Assembly (NCBI GenBank): GCA_000027065.2
Contig: FN543093.2
Coordinates: 1,616,074-1,680,073 of the forward strand
Direction: 5' to 3'
Length of the DNA: 64,000 nt
Source of the DNA: Cronobacter turicensis z3032
Lineage (GTDB): Bacteria; Pseudomonadota; Gammaproteobacteria; Enterobacterales; Enterobacteriaceae
Of this stretch, positions 21,660-31,165 are shown piece after piece (positions within the stretch are counted from its first letter, which is position 1; every line of letters begins with the position of its first letter). The notes below the pieces were generated by a model, which was not told the origin of the DNA, ran no database searches, and saw only the letters and a program-made list of their open reading frames with translations. A program made the position numbers and the translations under genes.

Positions 21660-22397
21660 CTAACTCAGTTTCGGAGAGAGCGCTTTGCGCACATTGCCCG
21701 CTTCAGGCGGATTAAGCGGTGTGACCATGGCATAGTTATAGTGTTCATCGCTCCAGTACTGCGCCATCACATCGTCGGCTTTACGTTCCCCCTGCGATAT
21801 TTTCACCGGGCTAAGCGGTCGGATATACCAGGCGACACGGATACCGCGAGGATCCTGGTACATCACCACGGCGGCAGGCCCTTGAGCCGTCGCCATGAGT
21901 CGGGCGCCGAGCGGCTTAAAGCCATAGCGTTCAAGATTGGGCGGCAGCGCGCCGTGAATAAAGTTACGCGTCACCCAGCCTGCCAGCTCTGCATGTTGAC
22001 TGGCGTTCATGTCGAGCGGGAGGGTTGCCTCATCGCCAAATAGCTTATAGGCCTGTACGGCGTCTTCCATGGGCAATGGCGCTGACAGTTGCGCCTCCTT
22101 CAGTTGCCATCCGGTAATGCCGCCGACGCTAAGCGACAGCACCAACAGACAGACCCGCGCCAGCTTTCTTTGCCGCTGCTCGCGCACGCGGCGATGAAAA
22201 GAGTGCGGTTCGATGCTGGTCATATGCAGCGGCTGCCGGTTCATGGCATGGCGTAAATGCTGCGTTTCATCACGGAACGCGGCCATTTTCCCGGCGACCT
22301 GCGGGTTTTCCGCCAGATAGCGTTCAACCTGCTGCGCCGTCGCCTCATCAAGCTCGCCATCCATCCAGGCGTGCAACTGCGCTTCATCGGGGGTCAT
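21660..22397 (-). CDS. Transmembrane anti-sigma factor
   Basis: A 245-residue single-pass membrane protein. The cytoplasmic N-terminus (MTPDEAQLHAWMDGELDEAT) has the anti-sigma domain pattern of ECF partners (EAxLHAWxDGEL), followed by a basic helix, a transmembrane helix at about residues 79-97 and a periplasmic domain of ~145 residues (ARLMATAQGPAAVVMYQDP). The zinc-binding HxxxCxxC of ZAS anti-sigmas is absent; the only cysteine, Cys83, is inside the membrane helix. It starts four bases inside the upstream ECF sigma gene, so the two are coupled. Most likely it holds that sigma factor at the membrane until an envelope signal is sensed. Confidence 0.85.
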   Translation of the reverse strand: MTPDEAQLHAWMDGELDEATAQQVERYLAENPQVAGKMAAFRDETQHLRHAMNRQPLHMTSIEPHSFHRRVREQRQRKLARVCLLVLSLSVGGITGWQLKEAQLSAPLPMEDAVQAYKLFGDEATLPLDMNASQHAELAGWVTRNFIHGALPPNLERYGFKPLGARLMATAQGPAAVVMYQDPRGIRVAWYIRPLSPVKISQGERKADDVMAQYWSDEHYNYAMVTPLNPPEAGNVRKALSPKLS

Positions 22398-22903
22398 TTC
22401 AGCCTCCTGAGTGACATCTGACTCACTTTACCTTCCGATTTCTCATGTAACATTTTACGCGCCCGGGAAAGACGGGACATAACGGTGCCGGGCGGAATAT
22501 TCAGTGCCACAGCAGCCTCTTTATAGGTAAGGGCTTCCACACTCACCAGTAACAATACCGCGCGGTACTCCGTCGGCAGCGTGGCAAACAACGCCAGCGT
22601 ATCGTCGGCGATGGCCATCGCTTCGACAGAAGGCCCCGGTAGCTCCTCGCCCGTGAAAAACGCCAGAATCGCGTGGTAGCGTTTGCGGCGGCGCTCCCCG
22701 TCAATAAACTGTCGATACAGCACAGAAAACAACCAGGCGCGCAAACTCTGCTCACGGTCACGCGGCGCCCGGTGGGTCAGGGCTTTCATCAGACAGCTCT
22801 GCACCAGGTCGTCGGCACTGTGCGGGTTGCGGGTCAGCCACAGTGCGAATCGCTGCAAATGCGGCATCATCTCCCGGATTTCATCATCAGTCAGATTTGA
22901 CAC
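22394..22903 (-). CDS. ECF-family RNA polymerase sigma factor
   Basis: A 169-residue sigma factor with only regions 2 and 4. Region 2 (about 5-80) contains LTRNPHSADDLVQSCLMKAL and LRAWLFSVLYRQFIDGERRRKR; region 4 (about 105-155) contains LPTEYRAVLLLVSVEALTYKEAAVALNIPPGTVMSRLSRARKML, a complete helix-turn-helix. The size and absence of regions 1 and 3 define an ECF sigma. It is third in the operon, after the catalase-like and cytochrome genes and ahead of its probable anti-sigma. The promoter before the catalase gene has ECF-like GGGAAT and CGTC elements, so autoregulation is likely. It is not RpoE or FecI. Confidence 0.92.
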   Translation of the reverse strand: MSNLTDDEIREMMPHLQRFALWLTRNPHSADDLVQSCLMKALTHRAPRDREQSLRAWLFSVLYRQFIDGERRRKRYHAILAFFTGEELPGPSVEAMAIADDTLALFATLPTEYRAVLLLVSVEALTYKEAAVALNIPPGTVMSRLSRARKMLHEKSEGKVSQMSLRRLK

Positions 22904-22912
22904 GGCCGCCTC

Positions 22913-23452
22913 TCAGGGTTTGCGCTGTCCGCTCATACTCTCAAACACACCGTCACGCAGTATCAGCGCATGCAGTAACGCTGCCGCCAGATGGCCCATG
23001 ATAGTCACCAACAGCAGCAGGGCGACGAGGGAATGCAGCGGGCGTAACAATGCATAGAGATCATTATTCACCGATACCAGTGGCGGTAAAACGATGCCGG
23101 CGCCCAGGGTAACCGGGTAGCCTGCCGCCGACAGCATTGCCCAGCCAATCAGCGGTTGAGCCAGCATCAGCGCATATAACACCCCGTGCGAGAGATGCGC
23201 GAGCGCGCGCTGCCAGCCGGGAATCGATCGCGGCAACCGGGGTGTGGCGGTAAAGAAGCGTAACCATAAACGCACCAGTACCAGCAGCAGAATCATCAGC
23301 CCCAGCGGTTTATGCAAAGCGACCAGCAGCGCATGCAGTGACGATACCGTGGACACCATCGCCACGCCAGTAAACAGCATAGCCAGTATGGCGACAGCCA
23401 TCAGCCAGTGCAGCGCCCGCAGCGCGGGATGAAAATGCCTAACCTGTTTCAT
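22913..23452 (-). CDS. Cytochrome b561-like membrane protein
   Basis: A 179-residue protein with four predicted transmembrane helices (about 15-35, 42-65, 85-110 and 135-160). Histidines at 15 (RALHWLMA), 47 (ALHKPLG), 140 (PLHSLVA) and 154 (IMGHLAA) are placed to ligate two b-type hemes as in the bacterial cytochrome b561/YodB/YceJ family. It starts four bases inside the catalase-like gene and is followed after nine bases by the sigma factor. It probably passes electrons from the quinol pool to the periplasmic peroxidase beside it; that link is inference from operon structure. Confidence 0.88.
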   Translation of the reverse strand: MKQVRHFHPALRALHWLMAVAILAMLFTGVAMVSTVSSLHALLVALHKPLGLMILLLVLVRLWLRFFTATPRLPRSIPGWQRALAHLSHGVLYALMLAQPLIGWAMLSAAGYPVTLGAGIVLPPLVSVNNDLYALLRPLHSLVALLLLVTIMGHLAAALLHALILRDGVFESMSGQRKP

Positions 23453-24507
23453 AATGAGTGCCCTGACGGTTCAGACTGCTCGCGGGTGCGCAGATTGTAA
23501 GATTTGGCATAGGCCGCGGAACGCGCATTGAGGAGCGGATCGTCGGATGCGGCTATGCCATCCGGCAGGATCAAGGGATCGTAATTAATGTCATTACAGG
23601 CTCCCGGCAGTTGCGGTACGGCGCGATCGACCGTCAGCGTTCCGGCATTTATCGTCTTCCGGTCCACGGGCCAGGCGCGGGAGGCGTCGTCCTGCGGATC
23701 GCCCGCACTGGCTACTGTGATAATCAAATCCCACTTTAGCGGCGCGCGGGCAAGACGTTGCTGTAAATCTTCCTGCAGAAACTGTTTATCCGTTTTCTGC
23801 GCCCCGGTTATCGGTTGGCGCGGCATCTGCGGCACCATACTCCAGCGAACCAGATGTCGGGTATCCGCTTTATCGACAAAGAAAAAGGCGTTAAGGCTAT
23901 TAAACCGGTCGCTGCCCCAGCTGGAAGAGGGAACATAGTGCTTCGCCCAGCTCATGAAGGGCGCAATTTCAGGATGGTGCTGAATCAGCGCTTTGATCCT
24001 GGCCGGATCGGGTTTTCCGGTCGACGGGTCGGGGCGCGATGCGACCTGCTGGTCATAAAAGCCCTGCGCCGTCGCGACCGGGAAAAACGGAATCGCATTC
24101 ATCCCTGTGCGCCACTGTTCCCCATCGGCGAGCTGGAACTGTAGCGCCATACTGCGCACAGGCACGGCATAGTCGGGCGCCTGCGGGTTACCGCCGGCAA
24201 TCGCGAATCGTCCCGTCACCGGCGTCGTCACTCCCGGCGCAAAAAGCGCGGCGCGGGAAATCACGCTGGCGTCGCCGCTGGAAGTAAACGTGCCCACCAC
24301 ACAGACCCCTTTGGCATGGTTGCGGCGAAAGCCAGGATGTTTTCCGCCGGATTGCTCCAGCGCGCCAATAAGCTTATCGGCGGAGAGACGCTGCGGCGAC
24401 AGCCAGCCTCCTGCCCATAAAAACAGTAGTATTAGCGCCAGCGGAACGGCGCCAATCAGGGCGAGGCGCGCCAGCATTTGCCGGCGTGAAAGCGTGGAGT
24501 GCGACAT
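23449..24507 (-). CDS. Membrane-anchored catalase-family peroxidase
   Basis: A 352-residue protein with an N-terminal SRRQMLARL stretch and a hydrophobic segment (about 12-34), so the catalytic domain faces the periplasm; the RR pair might allow Tat export. The rest is a minimal catalase fold of the SrpA-like family: distal histidine H64 in FRRNHAKGVCVVGTF, the GGNP asparagine N107, and the proximal heme ligand motif R329-x3-Y333. Small catalase-fold proteins often act mainly as peroxidases rather than catalases. It is first in the operon and is preceded by an ECF-type promoter. Confidence 0.87.
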   Translation of the reverse strand: MSHSTLSRRQMLARLALIGAVPLALILLFLWAGGWLSPQRLSADKLIGALEQSGGKHPGFRRNHAKGVCVVGTFTSSGDASVISRAALFAPGVTTPVTGRFAIAGGNPQAPDYAVPVRSMALQFQLADGEQWRTGMNAIPFFPVATAQGFYDQQVASRPDPSTGKPDPARIKALIQHHPEIAPFMSWAKHYVPSSSWGSDRFNSLNAFFFVDKADTRHLVRWSMVPQMPRQPITGAQKTDKQFLQEDLQQRLARAPLKWDLIITVASAGDPQDDASRAWPVDRKTINAGTLTVDRAVPQLPGACNDINYDPLILPDGIAASDDPLLNARSAAYAKSYNLRTREQSEPSGHSL

Positions 24508-24538
24508 GTTACAGGCTCATGTGTGTGTTAAGAGCCCA

Positions 24539-24567
24539 TAAGACGAACACGTCGACGGTTTATTCCC
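24539..24567 (-). promoter_or_regulatory. ECF-type promoter of the catalase-sigma operon
   Basis: On the minus strand GGGAATAAACC (24557-24567) and CGTCTTA (24539-24545) are separated so that GGGAAT and CGTC are 16 bases apart, the usual ECF spacing. The start of transcription would fall near 24532, giving a leader of about 25 bases before the catalase-like ATG. A short GGCTC/GAGCC inverted repeat lies in that leader. Recognition by the operon's own sigma factor is inferred. Confidence 0.75.
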
Positions 24568-24759
24568 GTCGCCGGAAAATTTTTATGCGTGGTGCGCGCA
24601 ACCTGACTGATAGCACTATTCCACCCGGCATTCTCCCTGTTCGAAAAAGGTAACAATCTGCGCGGTAGCCGCTGAAAAGTGAAAGATTCTGCGTGGCAAC
24701 ATTAACGCAACAGGAATAGACTGGAGTCGTAACCATACGGACCCTGGATAAGGTTTTTT

Positions 24760-27372
24760 ATGACTCAACAGCCACAAGCAAAATACCGCCACGATTACCG
24801 TGCGCCGGATTACCTGATTACCGACATTGATCTGACCTTCGACCTCGACGCCGCCAGAACGCGGGTCACCGCTGTCAGTCAGATCAACCGCCGCGTGGCG
24901 GAAAACGCGCCGCTGCGTCTGGATGGCGAAGACCTTACCCTGATTTCGGTCGAGGTGGATGGACAACCCTGGACGCATCACCGCCTGGAAGAGGGCGCGC
25001 TGGTGCTGGAAAACCTGCCGGAGCGCTTCACGCTTAAAATCGTCAACGACATCAACCCGGCGGCGAACACCGCGCTGGAAGGCCTGTATCAGTCAGGCGA
25101 GGCGCTCTGCACCCAGTGCGAAGCCGAAGGGTTCCGCCATATCACCTGGTATCTGGACCGTCCGGACGTGCTGGCGCGCTTCACCACCAAAATCGTCGCC
25201 GATAAAGCGAAATACCCCTATTTGCTCTCCAATGGCAACCGCATGGCGCAGGGCGAGCTGGACGATGGCCGCCACTGGATGCAGTGGGAAGATCCGTTCC
25301 CGAAACCGTGCTACCTGTTTGCGCTGGTGGCGGGCGATTTCGACGTGCTGCGCGATACTTTCACCACCCGTTCCGGCCGCGATGTGGCGCTGGAGCTCTA
25401 TGTGGACCGCGGCAATCTGGACCGCGCCGGCTGGGCGATGACCTCGCTGAAAAATTCCATGAAGTGGGACGAAGAGCGCTTCGGTCTGGAGTACGATCTC
25501 GACATCTATATGATTGTCGCGGTGGATTTCTTCAACATGGGCGCGATGGAGAACAAAGGGCTTAACGTCTTTAACTCCAAATTCGTGCTGGCGCGCGCTG
25601 AAACCGCGACGGATAAAGACTATCTCAACATTGAGCGCGTTATCGGCCACGAATATTTCCACAACTGGACCGGCAACCGCGTCACCTGCCGCGACTGGTT
25701 CCAGTTGAGCCTGAAAGAAGGGCTGACGGTCTTTCGCGATCAGGAGTTCAGCTCCGATCTCGGCTCCCGCGCGGTCAACCGCATCAGCAACGTGCGTACC
25801 ATGCGCGCGATGCAGTTCGCCGAAGACGCAAGCCCGATGGCGCACCCGATTCGCCCGGACATGGTCATCGAGATGAACAACTTCTACACCCTGACCGTGT
25901 ATGAGAAGGGCTCCGAAGTGATCCGCATGCTGCATACGCTGCTAGGCGAAGCGAATTTCCAGAAAGGGATGCAGCTCTATTTCGAGCGTCACGACGGTAG
26001 CGCCGCGACCTGCGACGATTTCGTACAGGCGATGGAAGACGCGTCGAATGTCGACCTCTCGCATTTCCGCCGCTGGTACAGCCAGTCCGGCACGCCGATT
26101 GTCACCGTGCAGGATGATTACAACCCGCAGACCGAGCAGTACACGCTGACATTAAGCCAGCGCACGCCGCCGACGGCGGACCAGCCGGAAAAACTGCCGT
26201 TGCATATTCCGTTCGATATCGAGCTGTATGACAACGAAGGCAAGGTGATTCCGCTGCAAAAAGACGGTCATCCGGTGCACCATGTGCTGAATCTGACGCA
26301 GGCGGAGCAGACGTTCGTCTTTGATAATGTTTACTTCCAGCCGGTGCCGTCGCTGCTGCGCGAATTCTCCGCGCCGGTGAAGCTGGAATATAAATGGAGC
26401 GACCAGCAGTTAACGTTCCTGATGCGCCATGCGCGTAACGATTTCTCGCGCTGGGATGCGGCGCAGAGCCTGCTGGCCACGCATATCAAGCTCAACGTCG
26501 CGCGCTATCAGCAGCAACAGCCGCTGTCGCTGCCGCTGCACGTGGCGGACGCCTTCCGCGCGATCCTGCTTGACGAGACCATCGATCCGGCGCTGGCGGC
26601 GGAGATCCTGACGCTGCCGTCGCAAAACGAAATCGCCGAGCTGTTCCAGACCATCGATCCGCAGGCCATCGCGGCGGTGCACGACGCGTTGACCCGCACG
26701 CTGGCGACCGAGCTTGCCGATGAACTGCTGGCGGTCTACAACGCGCATAAACTCACGGGCTACCGTATCGATCACGCCGATATCGGCAAGCGCGCGCTGC
26801 GTAACACCTGCCTGCATTATCTGGCGTTTGGCGATACGCAGCTGGCGGACAAGCTGGTCTCAAACCAGTATCACGACGCGGACAACATGACCGACGCGCT
26901 GGCCGCGCTGGCGGCCGCCGTGGCGGCGCAACTGCCGTGCCGCGATACGTTGCTTACCGAGTATGACGACAAGTGGCACCACGACGGTCTGGTAATGGAT
27001 AAGTGGTTTATGTTGCAGGCGATGAGTCCGGCGAAAGCGGTGGTCAGCAAGGTCCGCGCGCTGCTGGAGCACCGTGCTTTCACGCTGGGCAACCCGAACC
27101 GCGTGCGTGCGCTGGTGGGGGCGTTCGCCACCAACAACCCGGCGGCGTTCCATGCCGAAGATGGCAGCGGCTACCGTTTCCTGGTGGATATGCTTATTGA
27201 GCTCAACACCCGCAACCCGCAGGTGGCGTCGCGCTTGATTGAGCCGCTGATCCGCCTGAAGCGTTATGACGAAAAACGTCAGGCGCTGATGCGCGCGGCG
27301 CTGGAGGAGTTGAAAGCGCTGCCGAAGCTGTCCGGCGATCTGTACGAGAAAGTGAGCAAGGCGCTGGCGTGA
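24760..27372 (+). CDS. pepN: Aminopeptidase N
   Basis: An 870-residue M1 zinc metallopeptidase, the same length as E. coli PepN. The exopeptidase motif GAMEN and zinc motif HEYFHNW with the downstream glutamate in LKEGLTVFRDQEFS are intact. It starts MTQQPQAKYRHDYRAPDYLI. It is the main cytoplasmic aminopeptidase for short peptides. It is divergent from the catalase operon, with a ~250-base gap that holds both promoters, and ends facing ssuB across a palindromic repeat pair. Confidence 0.98.
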   Translation: MTQQPQAKYRHDYRAPDYLITDIDLTFDLDAARTRVTAVSQINRRVAENAPLRLDGEDLTLISVEVDGQPWTHHRLEEGALVLENLPERFTLKIVNDINPAANTALEGLYQSGEALCTQCEAEGFRHITWYLDRPDVLARFTTKIVADKAKYPYLLSNGNRMAQGELDDGRHWMQWEDPFPKPCYLFALVAGDFDVLRDTFTTRSGRDVALELYVDRGNLDRAGWAMTSLKNSMKWDEERFGLEYDLDIYMIVAVDFFNMGAMENKGLNVFNSKFVLARAETATDKDYLNIERVIGHEYFHNWTGNRVTCRDWFQLSLKEGLTVFRDQEFSSDLGSRAVNRISNVRTMRAMQFAEDASPMAHPIRPDMVIEMNNFYTLTVYEKGSEVIRMLHTLLGEANFQKGMQLYFERHDGSAATCDDFVQAMEDASNVDLSHFRRWYSQSGTPIVTVQDDYNPQTEQYTLTLSQRTPPTADQPEKLPLHIPFDIELYDNEGKVIPLQKDGHPVHHVLNLTQAEQTFVFDNVYFQPVPSLLREFSAPVKLEYKWSDQQLTFLMRHARNDFSRWDAAQSLLATHIKLNVARYQQQQPLSLPLHVADAFRAILLDETIDPALAAEILTLPSQNEIAELFQTIDPQAIAAVHDALTRTLATELADELLAVYNAHKLTGYRIDHADIGKRALRNTCLHYLAFGDTQLADKLVSNQYHDADNMTDALAALAAAVAAQLPCRDTLLTEYDDKWHHDGLVMDKWFMLQAMSPAKAVVSKVRALLEHRAFTLGNPNRVRALVGAFATNNPAAFHAEDGSGYRFLVDMLIELNTRNPQVASRLIEPLIRLKRYDEKRQALMRAALEELKALPKLSGDLYEKVSKALA

Positions 27373-27384
27373 TGTGCTGATGTG

Positions 27385-27467
27385 GGGTGGTGGGTGCGCT
27401 GCGCTTACCCACCCTACATAACACCCTGTCAGCGTTTGTAGGGCGGGTAAGCGCAGCGCGCCCGCCT
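27385..27467. repeat. REP/BIME-like inverted repeat pair
   Basis: The unit TGTAGGGYGGGTAAGCGCAG appears twice in opposite orientation: reverse-complemented at 27385-27418 and direct at 27437-27467, each followed by a GCGCRCCC arm so that each copy is itself a hairpin. This type of repeat is common between genes in Enterobacter, Klebsiella and Cronobacter. Here it lies between the convergent pepN and ssuB, where it could protect mRNA 3' ends or end transcription. Confidence 0.75.
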
Positions 27468-27486
27468 TTCTTTTATTGATAACGAA

Positions 27487-28254
27487 TCACCCCACCTTTA
27501 CCGCCCGCACCGGCGCTGGCGCTTTACGCATCACCCGGTTCAACACTCGCGCTTCCAGCTCCGCCAGCCGCGGCGTGCCGTGATGACGCGGATGCGGCAA
27601 CTCCACGGCCATATCGAGCCCGATCTTCCCGTCTTCGATTAACAACACCCGTTCCGCCATCGCCACCGACTCACTCACGTCATGCGTCACCAGCAACACC
27701 GTAAACCCGTGCTCGCGCCACAGCGACACAATCATTTCCTGCATCTCAAGACGCGTGAGGGCATCCAGCGCGCCCAGCGGCTCATCAAGCAGCAGCAGGC
27801 CGGGACGGTGAATCAACGCCCGCGCCAGCGCCACGCGCTGCTTCTGCCCGCCGGAAAGCGCGGCGGGCCAGTCGTTCGCGCGGTCGGCCAGGCCCACTTC
27901 TTCCAGCGCCCGGCGCGCCGCAGGCTGCCAGTCGCCTGTAAGCCCCAGCGCGACATTATCCAGCACCTTTTTCCACGGCAGCAGTCGCGCATCCTGAAAC
28001 ATCATCCGGGTATCTTCGCGCGCGTCGGCAAGCGGCGCGTTTCCGGCGCGCAGTTCGCCGCCGTCTGGCGTTTCCAGCCCGGCGAGCAGGCGCAGCAACG
28101 TGCTCTTGCCGCCGCCGCTGCGCCCGACCACCGCTACAAACTGCCCGGCGGGAACATGCAGATCCAGCGCGTTAAGAATAGTCTTTTCGCCGTAGCGCTT
28201 GGTCACGCCTTCCAGCAGCAGCGGCGTTCCCTGGTTGAGTCGTGATGTCGTCAT
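27487..28254 (-). CDS. ssuB: Aliphatic sulfonate ABC transporter ATPase SsuB
   Basis: A 255-residue ABC ATPase with Walker [12 protein letters not shown], signature [15 protein letters not shown], Walker [13 protein letters not shown] and the switch histidine in [11 protein letters not shown]. It powers uptake of alkanesulfonates and taurine-like compounds with SsuA and SsuC when sulfate is scarce. It is the last gene of ssuEADCB and overlaps ssuC by four bases. Confidence 0.96.
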   Translation of the reverse strand: MTTSRLNQGTPLLLEGVTKRYGEKTILNALDLHVPAGQFVAVVGRSGGGKSTLLRLLAGLETPDGGELRAGNAPLADAREDTRMMFQDARLLPWKKVLDNVALGLTGDWQPAARRALEEVGLADRANDWPAALSGGQKQRVALARALIHRPGLLLLDEPLGALDALTRLEMQEMIVSLWREHGFTVLLVTHDVSESVAMAERVLLIEDGKIGLDMAVELPHPRHHGTPRLAELEARVLNRVMRKAPAPVRAVKVG

Positions 28255-29042
28255 GCGTTCGCCTCTTTAGTCTGGTAAGCGGGGTGCCAGCGCAGCCAGA
28301 CGCGCTCAAGCAGGCGGGCGCTGAGATCCGCGAGTTTGCCGAGCAGGGCGTAGAGAATAATCGCCACCACCACCACGTCGGTTTGCAAAAATTCGCGCGC
28401 GTTCATCGCGAGATAGCCAATGCCGGAGTTCGCCGAAATCGTCTCCGCCACGATAAGCGTCAGCCACATCAGCCCGAGCGCGAAGCGCACGCCGACCATA
28501 ATCGAGGGCAGGGCGCCTGGTAAAATCACCTGCCGGAACAGACTGAAGCCCGAAAGCCCGTAGCTGCGCGCCATCTCCAGCAGACCGCTGTCGATATTGC
28601 GGATGCCGTGCCAGGTGTTGATATAAATCGGGAACAGCGTGCCGAGCGCTACCAGAAAAATTTTGGCGCTCTCGTCGATGCCGAACCACAAAATCACCAG
28701 CGGGATCAGCGCCAGATGCGGCACGTTGCGCAGCATCTGAATGGAGCTGTCGAGCAGACGCTCGCCCCAGCGCGACAGCCCGCTGATAAGCCCGAGCGCC
28801 AGCCCAATCAAACCGCCGATGGAAAAGCCCACCATCGCGCGCCAGCTACTGATCGCCAGATGCTGCCAGAGCTCGCCGCTCGCCGTCAGCCGCCAGAACG
28901 TTTCCACCACGCTTTCCGGCGACGGCAGAATGCGCGTCGACAGCCAGCCTGCCTGGGAGGCGAGCTGCCAGACGGCGATAATTCCCACCGGCACCACCCA
29001 CGGGGCGGCGCGCTGCAGCCATTTTTGCGAAGCGCTTGTCAT
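28251..29042 (-). CDS. ssuC: Aliphatic sulfonate ABC transporter permease SsuC
   Basis: A 263-residue BPD permease with about six membrane helices and the EAA loop [31 protein letters not shown] that contacts SsuB. It starts [20 protein letters not shown], nine bases after ssuD stops. It forms the inner-membrane channel of the sulfonate importer. Confidence 0.96.
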   Translation of the reverse strand: MTSASQKWLQRAAPWVVPVGIIAVWQLASQAGWLSTRILPSPESVVETFWRLTASGELWQHLAISSWRAMVGFSIGGLIGLALGLISGLSRWGERLLDSSIQMLRNVPHLALIPLVILWFGIDESAKIFLVALGTLFPIYINTWHGIRNIDSGLLEMARSYGLSGFSLFRQVILPGALPSIMVGVRFALGLMWLTLIVAETISANSGIGYLAMNAREFLQTDVVVVAIILYALLGKLADLSARLLERVWLRWHPAYQTKEANA

Positions 29043-29051
29043 GCGGCCTCC

Positions 29052-30197
29052 TTAACTCTGCGCCACCCGGCGCGGTATAAATTCATTGGCCACCGCTTCA
29101 CCCTGCGCCGTGAGCGGGCGAGGCTGCGGCACATCGGGAATGGCGACATCGAGATGCGGGAACAAAAGCTCGCCTACGCGGTACGCCTCTTCCAGATGCG
29201 GATAACCGGAGAGAATAAAGCTGTCGATGCCAAGCGACGCGTACTCATTAATGCGCGCCGCCACCGTCGGGCCATCGCCCACCAGGGCCGTGCCCGCGCC
29301 GCCGCGCACCAGGCCCACGCCCGCCCAGAGATTAGGGCTTATCTCAAGCTGGTCGCGGCGCCCGCCGTGCAGCGCCGCCATGCGCTGCTGGCCGACCGAA
29401 TCCTGACGCGCGAACGCCGCCTGCGCTTTGGCGATCGTGTCATCGTCGAGATGAGCGATCAGTCGGTCGGCGGCCTGCCAGGCTTCTTCGCTGGTTTCAC
29501 GAACAATCACATGCAGGCGAATGCCGAAGCGTACCGTGCGCCCGTGGGCAGCCGCTTTGGCGCGCACCTGGGTTATTTTCTCTTTCACCTGCTCCGGCGG
29601 CTCGCCCCAGGTCAGATAGAGATCGACCTGCTCGGCGGCCAGATCCTGCGCCACATCGGACGAGCCGCCGAAGTAGAGCGGCGGACGCGGCTGTTGAACC
29701 GGGGGGAACAAGAGTTGCGCGCCGCGCACCTTAATATGCTTCCCTTCAAAATCGACCTTTTCGCCTTCAAGCAGACGGCGCCAGACGCGGGTGAACTCCG
29801 CCGACGCCTCATAACGCGCGGTGTGATCGAGGAACACGCCATCACCAGCGAGCTCCTGCGGATCGCTGCCGGTCACCAGGTTAAAGAGCGCGCGGCCGTT
29901 GGAAAGCCTGTCCAGCGTCGCCGCCTGACGCGCCGCCACGGTTGGCGACACCACTGACGGGCGCAACGCGACCAGGAACTTCAGCCGCTGGGTTACCGGG
30001 ATCATTGAGGCTGCCACCAGCCACGCGTCCTCGCAGGAGCGACCGGTCGGGATCAGCACGCCCGTAAATCCAAGACGGTCGGCGGCCTGCGCGATTTGCT
30101 GCAGGTAACCGTGATCTACCGGGCGGGCGCCCGCGTCGCTACCGAGATAGTGGCCATCGCCGTGGGTCGGTAAAAACCAGAACAGATTCAGACTCAT
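29052..30197 (-). CDS. ssuD: FMNH2-dependent alkanesulfonate monooxygenase
   Basis: A 381-residue bacterial-luciferase-fold enzyme starting [19 protein letters not shown], with [33 protein letters not shown] and [19 protein letters not shown] typical of SsuD. It uses FMNH2 from SsuE and O2 to split alkanesulfonates to an aldehyde and sulfite in the cytoplasm. The start overlaps the ssuA stop by four bases. Confidence 0.97.
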   Translation of the reverse strand: MSLNLFWFLPTHGDGHYLGSDAGARPVDHGYLQQIAQAADRLGFTGVLIPTGRSCEDAWLVAASMIPVTQRLKFLVALRPSVVSPTVAARQAATLDRLSNGRALFNLVTGSDPQELAGDGVFLDHTARYEASAEFTRVWRRLLEGEKVDFEGKHIKVRGAQLLFPPVQQPRPPLYFGGSSDVAQDLAAEQVDLYLTWGEPPEQVKEKITQVRAKAAAHGRTVRFGIRLHVIVRETSEEAWQAADRLIAHLDDDTIAKAQAAFARQDSVGQQRMAALHGGRRDQLEISPNLWAGVGLVRGGAGTALVGDGPTVAARINEYASLGIDSFILSGYPHLEEAYRVGELLFPHLDVAIPDVPQPRPLTAQGEAVANEFIPRRVAQS

Positions 30198-31165
30198 GAT
30201 TTCGCTCCTTCAGTAGCGCCGGACCAGATGCGGCTGCGGATATCAACTTTCTCTGGAACCAGATGGTTGTCATAAAACAGATCGGCGGTGTGCTGCTGGC
30301 GCACGGCCGTCTCTTCATTTACGGGCGTGATGCGCGTCGGCGGACGGTGATCGAAATAGAGCTCGATCACCGGCTCCGGCAGCCCGATGCTCTGCGCGAA
30401 CAGCGCCACGCTCGCTTTGCGCTGGCTGCGGGTCAGGGCGTCCGCTTCGCTGAAGCTCTCCAGCACGCCGGTCAGGAATTCGCCATATTTCTGCGCGTAG
30501 GGGCGAGAGGCGAGATAGAACGATCCGGTGAGATCGAGATCGGTGCCGTCGGTCAGCACCCGCACGCCACCCTGAATGAGCGCGGCGGAGTAGTAAGGAT
30601 CCCAGATAGCCCAGGCGTCGACATTACCCTGCGTAAACGCGGCGCGCGCATCGGCGGGCGTCAGGTACACCGGCTGAATATCGGTAAATTTCAGCCCGGC
30701 TTTTTGCAGCGCGCGCAGCAGCAGGTTGTGCGAGCTGGAGCCTTTCTGGAACGCAACTTTATGGCCTTTCAGTTCGGCGACGCTTTTAATCGGGCTGTTT
30801 TCAGCAACCAGCAGCACCTCGGCTTTCGGCTTCGGCGGCTCGCTGCCGATATAGACCAGGTCTGCGCCCGCCGCCTGGGCGAAGATCGGCGGAATGTCGC
30901 CGGTACTGCCGAGATCGATACTGCCGACATTCAACGCCTCAAGCAGCTGCGGGCCCGCCGGGAATTCCACCCAGGTGATTGTGGTATGCGGATAACGTTG
31001 CTCAAGCAGATGATGGCTTTTCGCCAGCACCATGCTCACGGACCCTTTCTGATAACCGATGCGCAGCGCTTCCGGCTGCGGCGCAGCGGCGTTGACGCCT
31101 GCGGCGAAAAGCGTGAGGCTGGCTGCCAGCAGCGGCGCGGCGCGGCGGCGCAAAAGATTAAGCAT
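30194..31165 (-). CDS. ssuA: Sulfonate-binding periplasmic protein SsuA
   Basis: A 323-residue solute-binding protein with a Sec signal peptide ([20 protein letters not shown], cleavage near VNA-AAPQ) and an NMT1/TauA-like fold ([51 protein letters not shown]). It captures alkanesulfonates in the periplasm for SsuBC. Its start overlaps ssuE by eight bases. Confidence 0.96.
   Translation of the reverse strand: MLNLLRRRAAPLLAASLTLFAAGVNAAAPQPEALRIGYQKGSVSMVLAKSHHLLEQRYPHTTITWVEFPAGPQLLEALNVGSIDLGSTGDIPPIFAQAAGADLVYIGSEPPKPKAEVLLVAENSPIKSVAELKGHKVAFQKGSSSHNLLLRALQKAGLKFTDIQPVYLTPADARAAFTQGNVDAWAIWDPYYSAALIQGGVRVLTDGTDLDLTGSFYLASRPYAQKYGEFLTGVLESFSEADALTRSQRKASVALFAQSIGLPEPVIELYFDHRPPTRITPVNEETAVRQQHTADLFYDNHLVPEKVDIRSRIWSGATEGAKS

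Noticed and set aside
23244..24541. Several plus-strand frames of 60-116 codons opposite the catalase-like and cytochrome genes
   Set aside because: They lack ribosome sites and family patterns, and the minus-strand genes have clear catalytic and heme-binding residues.
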